64,000 nt of DNA from Arthrobacter zhangbolii (GTDB taxonomy: Bacteria; Actinomycetota; Actinomycetes; Actinomycetales; Micrococcaceae). The notes beneath the pieces were generated by a model that searched no databases, had not been told where the DNA came from, and saw only the letters and a program-made list of their open reading frames with translations. The position numbers and the translations under genes are program-made. The stretch is from assembly GCF_022869865.1 (NCBI RefSeq), contig NZ_CP094984.1, forward strand, positions 1,240,001 to 1,304,000. The letters run 5' to 3'. This document shows positions 9,078 through 15,609 of the stretch, in pieces (positions within the stretch are counted from its first letter, which is position 1; each line of letters begins with the position of its first letter).

Positions 9078-9122
9078 ATGAAATCGTCATGGGCAAAGTC
9101 AGGAAGTCGCCGTGGAAACTGA
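9078..9122 (+). CDS. Possible 14-codon leader ORF overlapping first immunity gene
   Basis: ATG at 9078, seven bases after TATTCT, opens a 14-residue frame (MKSSWAKSGSRRGN) whose stop at 9120-9122 lies inside the start of the next gene (GTG 9112) in another frame. If the transcript is leaderless, this frame is translated first and could couple translation to the immunity gene. The evidence is position only. Confidence 0.2.
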   Translation: MKSSWAKSGSRRGN

Positions 9123-9531
9123 GAAGCAACCGGCGCCCGGGCCTGAACGCCCTGCCAGAGAGCTGAGCGAAGTGGATCTGCTGCTGGGGAAGAAAACGGT
9201 CAGGGTCATCGAAATCATGTGCCTGGCTGCCATTGCGGTCTGCGCAGGTATTGCGGTTTTTGTTTTTGCGAGCGTCCCGTTGGATACCAAATTGCCGTAC
9301 AACGGGCAGTTCGGCAGGAACGGAATTCCCATGCCCATCGCGATGCTTGCCGTCTTCCTGGTCCTCACGGGCCTGTGGAGGGCAACGAAGAAGCCGGATG
9401 CACACCACCTGAGCAAGGGCGCCCGTGTGAGGGTACCGATCCTCGGAGCTGTGCTCATCCTCGCTTTCGTCGGGGCGCAGTGGGCCATGGCGCATGCAAT
9501 CCTCGTTGAAGGCGGCGCCCTTCCGGCATAG
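9112..9531 (+). CDS. Small membrane protein, likely immunity protein to RHS toxin (copy 1)
   Basis: 139 residues with a charged N-terminus (about 30 residues) and three hydrophobic segments at about 38-62, 77-98 and 111-130. The loop motif KKPDAHH sits between the second and third. It starts at GTG 9112, six bases after AGGAAG; no ATG fits this frame. It is a close paralogue of the next gene: CLAAIAVCAGIAVFV, the PY.GQF element and KKPDAHH are shared at matching spacing. I recognise no named family. Immunity genes normally sit directly after their RHS toxin, and a membrane immunity protein fits a toxin tip that is hydrophobic. That role is inference. Confidence 0.7.
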   Translation: METEKQPAPGPERPARELSEVDLLLGKKTVRVIEIMCLAAIAVCAGIAVFVFASVPLDTKLPYNGQFGRNGIPMPIAMLAVFLVLTGLWRATKKPDAHHLSKGARVRVPILGAVLILAFVGAQWAMAHAILVEGGALPA

Positions 9532-9552
9532 CCGCCGTCCGGAGGCTAAGGA

Positions 9553-9954
9553 ATGGCACTGAACCAAAAGAATGATGAACCGCCGGGCCATCTGACCCCT
9601 CAGGACCTTGTGCTGGGCGCGAAGGCCAGCCGATATCTTGACCTGCTGTGTCTGGCCGCCATAGCGGTCTGCGCGGGCATAGCTGTCTTCGTGGCATTCA
9701 GCGTTCCGCTCGGGACACGCATGCCTTACAGCGGGCAGTTCAGCCGGAGCGGTCTTCCCTGGCCCGTCGCTTTGGGTGTGACGCTGCTTGTCCTCTTTGG
9801 GCTCTGGCGGTCAGGTAAGAAACCGGACGCGCACCATATGGGAAAGAAGGCGCGTTTCGGCGTGTACACCCTCGGAAGCGCAATGGTGGTCGCCTGCGTT
9901 ATCGGCCAGTGGATGATGGCCCGGTCGATACTCATTCAAGGCGGCGCCTGGTAA
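9553..9954 (+). CDS. Small membrane protein, likely immunity protein to RHS toxin (copy 2)
   Basis: 133 residues, the tandem paralogue of the preceding gene. It has three membrane segments in the same positions and the same signature elements (CLAAIAVCAGIAVFV, PYSGQF, KKPDAHH). The N-terminal ~25 residues and the last segment differ most, which is where specificity might have diverged. ATG 9553 follows GGAGGCTAAGGA. It lies 21 bases after copy 1, so the two are cotranscribed. The pair probably arose by local duplication. Whether both protect against the same toxin tip, or one keeps immunity to a lost or alternative tip, cannot be told from sequence. Confidence 0.7.
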   Translation: MALNQKNDEPPGHLTPQDLVLGAKASRYLDLLCLAAIAVCAGIAVFVAFSVPLGTRMPYSGQFSRSGLPWPVALGVTLLVLFGLWRSGKKPDAHHMGKKARFGVYTLGSAMVVACVIGQWMMARSILIQGGAW

Positions 9955-9966
9955 AAACGCAGGCAA

Positions 9967-9990
9967 TGGCCCCGGATGAGAGCCGGGCCA
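9967..9990. terminator. Weak hairpin between convergent immunity and Lrp genes
   Basis: TGGCCC(C)GG pairs with CCGGGCCA around a short loop, with one bulge and no U-tract. It lies between two converging genes. Weak candidate. Confidence 0.3.
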
Positions 9991-10005
9991 GGGGCTTCCG
10001 CCCGA

Positions 10006-10473
10006 TTAGCGCCGGGATCCGGGCTGCAGCAGGGGAGTGGCCCGCAGCGGGATCAGCTCACCCATGGCCAGATTGGTGTCGCAGCGCTGCACGCCGTCCA
10101 CCGCCAGTATCTGCTTGTTGATCCGGAACAGGTCCTCCGCATCGGCAGCGACCACCCGCAGCAGGATGTCCGCGTCCCCGGTAAGCCCGTGCGCCTCGGT
10201 CACTTCAGGAACTTCCGCCAGATCCGCGGTAATCCGGGCCAGCGCCGGCTGATGGACATGCACGTGGACAAACGCCATCAGCGGATATCCCAACGCCGCC
10301 GGGTTGATCCGGCGTTCGAACGGCAGGAACGCCCCCTTGCGCTCCAAGCCTGCCAACCGGGCCTGCACAGTGTTGCGGGAGAGGCCAAGCACAGCAGCCA
10401 ACGCCACCGCTGTGCGTTGGGGATCTTCTGCCAGCGCCAGAAGCAGGCGGCGGTCGGTGGCGTCAAGGAGCAT
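10006..10473 (-). CDS. Lrp/AsnC family transcriptional regulator (likely of the bkd operon)
   Basis: 155 residues. An N-terminal helix-turn-helix begins at LDATDRRLLLALAEDP (about residues 2-50, recognition region LGLSRNTVQARLAGLERKG). The C-terminal RAM/ligand domain (about 65-145) includes AFVHVHVH and GDADILLRVVAAD. This is the standard size of Lrp/AsnC proteins, which form octamers and bind amino acids. It is transcribed away from the branched-chain dehydrogenase operon, the usual arrangement for a regulator of that operon; the effector is presumably a branched-chain amino acid or its oxoacid (inference). The ATG at 10473 is chosen because it starts at the family's usual position; a TAGCGT box lies 8 bases before it. 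An earlier in-frame start would add 33 atypical residues. Confidence 0.88.
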   Translation of the reverse strand: MLLDATDRRLLLALAEDPQRTAVALAAVLGLSRNTVQARLAGLERKGAFLPFERRINPAALGYPLMAFVHVHVHQPALARITADLAEVPEVTEAHGLTGDADILLRVVAADAEDLFRINKQILAVDGVQRCDTNLAMGELIPLRATPLLQPGSRR

Positions 10474-10557
10474 AGTGCGCAACGCTAGCACGCCCCTTGA
10501 CCGCTTTATAGGGCAGGATGCTCGGTCTTTCGGGAAATGGTTGTGCCACCTGCCGGG

Positions 10558-10573
10558 TGTGAGTAGGGTCACA
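10558..10573. promoter_or_regulatory. Perfect CRP/GlxR-type operator between lrp and bkd operon
   Basis: TGTGA-GTAGGG-TCACA is an exact match to TGTGA-N6-TCACA. It lies 85 bases from the Lrp start and 77 bases before the E1alpha start, so one cAMP-responsive regulator could act on both directions. Confidence 0.7.
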
Positions 10574-10649
10574 TTACCCGGGCAATGGAGCGCGGGATCA
10601 GTTCGGCCCCGCCAACCCTGGGGCCCAACCCGGAAGGATACGAATCCCA

Positions 10650-11783
10650 GTGTCCCTGCATACCCCGGTGCGGCACCCGGAAAACTCCGGCAGTTCCCCC
10701 ACCGACCCCTATGTCCAGCTTGTTACACCGGACGGCATCCGCGTCCCCGATCCGATCTACGACCGCTGGGTCGACGATATTGACGGCGCCCGCCTCCGCG
10801 AGCTCTACCTCGACATGGCGGTCATCCGGCGCATCGATACCGAAGCCACCGCCCTGCAGCGCCAGGGTGAGCTGGGCCTGTGGCCGCCGCTGCTCGGGCA
10901 GGAAGCGTCGCAGATCGGCTCGGCCCGGGCCCTGCGCCCCTCGGACTTTGTGTTCTCCAGCTACCGCGAAAACGGAGTGGCGTACTGCCGCGGCGTGGGC
11001 ATGGAGGATCTCATGCGCGTCTGGCGCGGCAACGCCGCCGCCGGCTGGGACCCGTATGCCGTGAACATGGCCCCCACCCAGGTGATCATCGGGGCCCAGG
11101 CCCTGCACGCCGCGGGGTTTGCCATGGGCATCACCCGTGACGGCACCGACGACGCCGCCATCAGCTACTTCGGTGACGGTGCCACCAGCCAGGGCGATGT
11201 CAACGAAGCCATGGTCTTCGCCGCGAGCTACAGCTCGCCGGTCATTTTCTTCTGCACGAACAACCAGTGGGCCATCTCCGAACCGGTGACCCTGCAGGCA
11301 CAGGTGCCTATTGCCAACCGTGCCCCCGGATTTGGGATTCCCTCCACCCGGGTAGACGGCAATGACGTCCTGGCCGTCATGGCCGCCACCCGGGAGGCGC
11401 TGGAACGTGCGCGCTCCGGACACGGCCCGACCTTCATCGAGGCCGTCACCTACCGGATGGGCCCGCACACCACGGCCGATGACCCCACCCGGTACCGGGA
11501 CGCAGCCGAGCTGGACGACTGGAAGGCCAAGGACCCGCTGACCCGGATCGAGGCGCTGCTGACGCAGATGGGACTGTTCGGCGCTGACTTCACCGCCGAC
11601 GTCGCCGCAAAAACGGATGCCGCAGCGGCCGAGCTTCGGGCGGCCTGCCTGGGCATGCCTGACCCGGCGCCTGCCGATGTCTTCGCCCACGTCTATTCCG
11701 AGCCCAACTCCTGGCTGGACCGCCAGCAGGAGCAATACTCGCGCTACCTCAACGGTTTCGCGCCAGAGGAGAACCGCGCATGA
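10650..11783 (+). CDS. Branched-chain 2-oxoacid dehydrogenase E1 alpha subunit
   Basis: 377 residues. E1 alpha binds thiamine diphosphate and, with E1 beta, decarboxylates 2-oxoacids and passes the acyl group to the lipoyl arm of E2. The ThDP motif is visible as GDGATSQGDVNEA, with the closing NNQWAIS about 30 residues later. The substrate-side stretch LGQEASQIGSA and the phosphorylation-loop-like YRMGPHTTADDPTRYR are typical of BCKDH/PDH E1 alpha. GTG 10650 follows GGAAGGA. It is the first gene of a three-gene operon and overlaps E1 beta by four bases. Branched-chain specificity is preferred over pyruvate because this family is the split alpha/beta type, actinobacterial PDH normally uses a single-chain AceE, and an Lrp regulator and a leucine operon lie nearby. 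Confidence 0.88.
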   Translation: MSLHTPVRHPENSGSSPTDPYVQLVTPDGIRVPDPIYDRWVDDIDGARLRELYLDMAVIRRIDTEATALQRQGELGLWPPLLGQEASQIGSARALRPSDFVFSSYRENGVAYCRGVGMEDLMRVWRGNAAAGWDPYAVNMAPTQVIIGAQALHAAGFAMGITRDGTDDAAISYFGDGATSQGDVNEAMVFAASYSSPVIFFCTNNQWAISEPVTLQAQVPIANRAPGFGIPSTRVDGNDVLAVMAATREALERARSGHGPTFIEAVTYRMGPHTTADDPTRYRDAAELDDWKAKDPLTRIEALLTQMGLFGADFTADVAAKTDAAAAELRAACLGMPDPAPADVFAHVYSEPNSWLDRQQEQYSRYLNGFAPEENRA

Positions 11784-12805
11784 CCACCATGACTTTCGGC
11801 AAAGCCATCACAGCGGGTCTCCGGCGCGCGATGGAGAAGGACCCCAAGGTCCTGGTGATGGGCGAAGACGTCGGCAAGCTCGGCGGCGTTTTCCGGATTA
11901 CCGACGGATTGCAGCAGGATTTCGGGCCCCAGCGCGTAGTGGACACCCCGCTGGCCGAATCCGGCATCATGGGTACCGCCGTCGGACTTGCCTTCCGCGG
12001 CTACCGTCCCGTGGTGGAGATTCAGTTCGACGGGTTCATCTATCCGGCCTTTGACCAGATTGTGTCCCAGGTAGCAAAAATGCACTACCGCACCAGGGGC
12101 GCCGTCTCACTGCCGCTGACCATCCGGGTGCCCTTCGGCGGCGGCATCGGTTCCCCGGAGCACCACTCGGAATCCCCGGAGGCGTACTTCACCCACACTT
12201 CCGGGCTGCGTGTGATCAGTGTGTCCAACCCGCAGGATGCCTACACGATGATCCAGCAGGCCATCGCCTCCAATGACCCGGTGCTCTATTTCGAGCCGAA
12301 GCGCCGCTACCACGTTAAGGGAGAAGTGGACCTGGAAGCGGAACCGGAGCTGCCCATGGGCTCGGCCCGGGTACTGACCGCCGGTACCGACGTCACCCTG
12401 GTGACCTACGGACCGCTGGTACCCACCGCGCGCGATGCGGCCGTGGCTGCCTCCGACGAGGGTGTGTCAGTGGAGGTCATCGACCTGCGCTCGCTGGCGC
12501 CCATCGACTTCGACACAGTGGAGGCCTCCGTACGGAAGACCGGCCGCCTGGTGATCACCCATGAAGCCGCGCAGTCCGGCGGCCTGGGTGCAGAGATTGC
12601 CGCCAGCATCACCGAGCGCTGCTTCAACTACCTCGAGCATGCGCCCGTGCGGGTCACCGGCTTCGACATCCCGTATCCGCCGGCACGGCTCGAATCTCAC
12701 CATCTGCCGGATCTGGACCGGATCCTGGATGGTGTGGACTGTGTGCTGGACCGGCCCAGCTCCCTCTCCGCCCCCATCCTCAGCGCTGTGCCGGCGGTGG
12801 GCTGA
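11780..12805 (+). CDS. Branched-chain 2-oxoacid dehydrogenase E1 beta subunit
   Basis: 341 residues, the usual length for E1 beta. The N-terminal pyrimidine-binding domain contains VMGEDVGKLGGVFRIT, VVDTPLAESGIMGTAVGLA and VEIQFDGFIYPAFDQ. The C-terminal transketolase domain contains DVTLVTYGPLV, SVEVIDLRSLAPID and a conserved VITHEAAQSGGLGAEI. It pairs with E1 alpha to form the alpha2beta2 decarboxylase. The ATG overlaps the E1 alpha stop (ATGA) and its own stop shares a base with the E2 start (TGATG), so all three are tightly coupled. No E3 (lipoamide dehydrogenase) gene is present; that subunit must come from elsewhere. Confidence 0.9.
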   Translation: MTTMTFGKAITAGLRRAMEKDPKVLVMGEDVGKLGGVFRITDGLQQDFGPQRVVDTPLAESGIMGTAVGLAFRGYRPVVEIQFDGFIYPAFDQIVSQVAKMHYRTRGAVSLPLTIRVPFGGGIGSPEHHSESPEAYFTHTSGLRVISVSNPQDAYTMIQQAIASNDPVLYFEPKRRYHVKGEVDLEAEPELPMGSARVLTAGTDVTLVTYGPLVPTARDAAVAASDEGVSVEVIDLRSLAPIDFDTVEASVRKTGRLVITHEAAQSGGLGAEIAASITERCFNYLEHAPVRVTGFDIPYPPARLESHHLPDLDRILDGVDCVLDRPSSLSAPILSAVPAVG

Positions 12806-14211
12806 TGCTGCGCGAATTCCGCCTCCCGGATCTGGGGGAGGGGCTCACCGAGTCCGAAATCGTGAACTGGTATGTCGCCGTGGGGGACAGCGTGCAGCTG
12901 AACCAGGTGATCGCCGATGTGGAGACAGCCAAGGCAGTGGTCGAACTGCCCTCGCCGTACGCGGGTGTGGTGGCACGGCTGCACGAGCAGCCCGGGACCG
13001 TAGTGGAGGTGGGGTCACCGATAGTCTCCTTCGAAGTGCCCGCCGGAGACACTCCCGGGGATACGGACCCTGCGCCGGCAGGTGGAGCCCCCGCCAAGCG
13101 GGAGCCGAACCTGGTGGGCTATGGCGCCCTGCCCGACGCGGCCGGACGCCCGGCCCGGCGCCGGCGGTCGGTTCCGGTAGCGGCGGCATCCATGGCGCCG
13201 GCTGAACCCGTGGCGCCGGCGGCAGTTGATACGCCGAAGGACGAACCGGCTCCCGCGCCGGTGTCCTTCCCGGCCGCGGCACCCGCCGGGCCGGAGAACC
13301 CCGTGCAGGAACGTCCCCGCTCCACCCCGCCGGTCCGCAAGCTGGCCCGGGATCTCTCCGTGGACCTCACCTTGGTGCGCGGAACGGGGCCAGGCGGGCT
13401 GGTGGTGCGGGCCGACGTCGTGCGCGCCGCCTCACCGGCAGCCACACCCGACGCCGCTCCCGCCGCCGGAGTGGAGACGGTACCGGCGCCCGTGCAGGCC
13501 GTGGAGCCGGGCCGGGAGGAAAGAGTACCGGTCTCAGGTATCCGCAAGCACACCGCCGCGGCCATGGTGGCCAGTGCCTTCACGGCCCCGCACGCAACGG
13601 TTTTCCTGACCGTGGATGTCACTCCCAGCATGGAACTGCTGGCCCGGCTCCGTAAGCAACCTGCCTTCGACGGGGTCAAGCTGTCCCCGCTGACCCTTGC
13701 AGCCAAGGCTGTCTGCCTGGGATTGAAGCGTTTCCCGGCGCTGAACTCGCGGTGGGATGAGCCGGCCCGGGAGATCATCCGCTACAACTACGTCAACCTG
13801 GGTATTGCTGCTGCCACACCGCGGGGGCTGATGGTTCCCAACATCAAGGACGCGCACGCGCTTAGCCTGCACGGGCTCGCCTCAGCGGTGACGGAACTGG
13901 CGCAAACGGCACGGGAGGGGAGAACAACGCCTGCCGCGCTGAGCGGCGGAACCATCTCGATCTCCAACGTGGGGGTGTTCGGAGTGGATGCCGGAACCCC
14001 GATCCTGAATCCAGGCGAAGCCGCGATTTTGGCACTCGGGGCTGTCCGGCGGCAGCCGTGGGAGTACAACGGAGACATCGCGCTGCGGCAGGTCATGACG
14101 CTGAGCCTCTCCTTCGACCACCGGCTGGTGGACGGGGAACAGGGAGCAGGGTTCCTCAGTGAAGTGGGCGCGGTGCTGGCCGAACCGGCGCTGGCACTGG
14201 CCATGATGTAA
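12805..14211 (+). CDS. Dihydrolipoamide acyltransferase E2 of branched-chain dehydrogenase
   Basis: 468 residues with the full E2 plan. A single lipoyl domain (about 1-78) has the lipoyl-lysine at K43 in DVETAKAVVEL. A long Ala/Pro-rich linker follows, then an E3-binding domain at about 170-210 (STPPVRKLARDLSVDLTLVRGTG). A second linker leads to the catalytic domain from about 240 to the end, with the HxxxDG active-site motif in SFDHRLVDGEQG. It transfers the branched acyl group from E1 to CoA. It is the last gene of the operon, followed by a strong terminator. One lipoyl domain per chain, rather than two or three, fits branched-chain complexes. Confidence 0.92.
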   Translation: MLREFRLPDLGEGLTESEIVNWYVAVGDSVQLNQVIADVETAKAVVELPSPYAGVVARLHEQPGTVVEVGSPIVSFEVPAGDTPGDTDPAPAGGAPAKREPNLVGYGALPDAAGRPARRRRSVPVAAASMAPAEPVAPAAVDTPKDEPAPAPVSFPAAAPAGPENPVQERPRSTPPVRKLARDLSVDLTLVRGTGPGGLVVRADVVRAASPAATPDAAPAAGVETVPAPVQAVEPGREERVPVSGIRKHTAAAMVASAFTAPHATVFLTVDVTPSMELLARLRKQPAFDGVKLSPLTLAAKAVCLGLKRFPALNSRWDEPAREIIRYNYVNLGIAAATPRGLMVPNIKDAHALSLHGLASAVTELAQTAREGRTTPAALSGGTISISNVGVFGVDAGTPILNPGEAAILALGAVRRQPWEYNGDIALRQVMTLSLSFDHRLVDGEQGAGFLSEVGAVLAEPALALAMM

Positions 14212-14230
14212 CCCGCCGGCACGGCAAAGA

Positions 14231-14270
14231 CGAAGGGTCCGTTCCTGTGCGGAACGGGCCCTTTCGTTTT
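14231..14270 (+). terminator. Terminator of the branched-chain dehydrogenase operon
   Basis: CGAAGGGTCCGTTCC pairs with GGAACGGGCCCTTTCG around TGTGC, followed by TTTT. A purine-rich left arm and T-rich right side make it usable in both directions; a reverse gene ends just beyond. Confidence 0.85.
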
Positions 14271-14297
14271 GCGGGCGCCTGCCCGGGAACTTCGGAA

Positions 14298-14765
14298 CTA
14301 GCTCAGTTCGAGCTCGAGTTCGCGGACCACGGTGCCGCGGGCATTCGCGAAACCGCGGGTCTCACCGATAACCGTGAAGCCGTACTTTTCCAGAATGCGG
14401 ATGGAGCTGACATTGTCCGCCACGGCGCGGGCACGGACCGGGCGCTCGGTGAACTCCTCAAGGAACAGGCCGACGGCGGCCGTGGTGATGCCCTGGCCCC
14501 ACCGCGCCTTGTCGATCCAATAGCTGATCTCGGGAACGTCACCGTCCCGGTAGGCCAGGATGCTGCCCACTACCTCGCCGTCGGACACGATGGTCCGTAC
14601 AGTGATGCTCTCGTCATTGAGGATGCTCTGCCAGTGGTGGTCAAAGACCCCGCGGTCCGCCGGGTTCTTGGCGGTGAAAGCCGCCATATGGTTGGCGCTG
14701 GGGTCCAGCTGGTGGGAGAAAAACTCCTCCAGGTCGGCGGGAACTACGGCACGAAGCTCGATCAC
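14298..14765 (-). CDS. GNAT family N-acetyltransferase
   Basis: 155 residues, one GNAT domain. Visible elements are the N-terminal IELRAVVPADLEEFF, the central strand VVGSILAYRDG, the acetyl-CoA loop region ISYWIDKARWGQGITTAAVGLFLEEF (motif A, variant of RxxGxG/A) and the C-terminal NVSSIRILEKYGFTVIGE (motif B). This resembles the RimJ/RimL-like acetyltransferases that act on small molecules or protein N-termini; the substrate cannot be told. The start is GTG 14765. A TAGGCT -10-like box lies about 30 bases upstream on the same strand. It converges with the dehydrogenase operon and precedes the TetR gene, with no evident functional tie to either. Confidence 0.8.
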   Translation of the reverse strand: MIELRAVVPADLEEFFSHQLDPSANHMAAFTAKNPADRGVFDHHWQSILNDESITVRTIVSDGEVVGSILAYRDGDVPEISYWIDKARWGQGITTAAVGLFLEEFTERPVRARAVADNVSSIRILEKYGFTVIGETRGFANARGTVVRELELELS

Positions 14766-14837
14766 AGCAGGTCTTTCTGCTCGGGGGATTTGTTGTCAGC
14801 CTACAAGGAGATGTGCCCGGGGAGGGCGCAAGGAAAA

Positions 14838-15467
14838 CTACTTGGCGTTCAGGGCCGCCCACGCCATCTTATCGAGGAGCGAGCGCAGCTTCGCCGTCTC
14901 GCGGGCACCGGTGCGCCCGTGGACGGTGTGGGAGGTGGAATTGATCAGTCCGAACACGCCCTGCGCACGGTGGCGCAGCAACGGCAGGTCCGAACCGGGG
15001 TGCAGGGCTGAGAGTGCGTCCACCCACACTTCCACGTACTGGCGCTGCAGGGAACGCACCGTCCGTTCATCATCTTCAGGCAGGCTGCCAAGATCCCGGT
15101 CCTGGACCCGGATGACATCCGCCTGGCGGAGTGCAAAGTCCACCTGGAACTCCACCAGCCCGCGGAGGGCGATCTCCGGCGTCGCTGATTCGGCGACCAC
15201 CGCCTTGCCGCCTTCGAGCAGGTCCCGGCTGACCCCCACCAGCAGGGCGGACAGCACGGCGGGTTTGCCGCTGAAGTGCCGGTACACCGCGGGGCCGCTG
15301 ACACCGGCTGCGGCGCCCAGCTCCTCAATGGATACGCCGTTGTAGCCGCGCTCCGCAAAGAGGGAAGCAGCCGCATCAAGCATGGCGGCCCGTCGTGAGG
15401 CCTTGGCCAGGCTGCGCCCCGTCACGCGGGGCACCTCCTTTTCTGCGTCATTCTTCGCTGCGTCCAT
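14838..15467 (-). CDS. TetR family regulator, likely repressor of the leucine operon
   Basis: 209 residues. The N-terminal TetR helix-turn-helix spans about residues 18-65: RRAAMLDAAASLFAERGYNGVSIEELGAAAGVSGPAVYRHFSGK in pattern, with the recognition helix at VSGPAVYRHF. A helical ligand-binding domain follows. ATG 15467 is preferred because GGAAGGG lies five bases before it; an alternative ATG at 15494 would add nine residues but has only a weak binding site. The gene is divergent from the methylcrotonyl-CoA carboxylase operon, and the 142-base intergenic region holds a striking palindrome overlapping the operon's likely promoter. It is therefore probably a local repressor relieved by an acyl-CoA or acid from leucine breakdown (inference). 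Confidence 0.88.
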   Translation of the reverse strand: MDAAKNDAEKEVPRVTGRSLAKASRRAAMLDAAASLFAERGYNGVSIEELGAAAGVSGPAVYRHFSGKPAVLSALLVGVSRDLLEGGKAVVAESATPEIALRGLVEFQVDFALRQADVIRVQDRDLGSLPEDDERTVRSLQRQYVEVWVDALSALHPGSDLPLLRHRAQGVFGLINSTSHTVHGRTGARETAKLRSLLDKMAWAALNAK

Positions 15468-15520
15468 TCCCACCCTTCCGATTGGAGCGCACATTTCTTT
15501 CCATTCTGGTGGACAGACCA

Positions 15521-15561
15521 GTTAATAACCAATAACCTAACTTGGGTTAGGGGTTATTAAC
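15521..15561. promoter_or_regulatory. Compound palindromic operator, TetR regulator/leucine operon
   Basis: Outer arms GTTAATAACC (15521-15530) and GGTTATTAAC (15552-15561) are perfect 10-base inverted repeats. Nested between them is CCTAAC-TTGG-GTTAGG (15536-15551). AATAACC also occurs twice in tandem (15524-15530, 15531-15537). The block abuts a TAGGCT box (15563-15568), so a bound repressor would cover the -35 region and border the -10 of the operon. Confidence 0.7.
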
Positions 15562-15562
15562 T

Positions 15563-15568
15563 TAGGCT
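15563..15568 (+). promoter_or_regulatory. -10 box of the leucine operon
   Basis: TAGGCT, 41 bases before the carboxylase beta start. A possible -35 (TTGGGT, 15542-15547) lies inside the palindromic operator. Confidence 0.5.
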
Positions 15569-15609
15569 TGAGGTCCGGTTGACCCTCGCAACTCGGCAGA
15601 AAGACGTCA

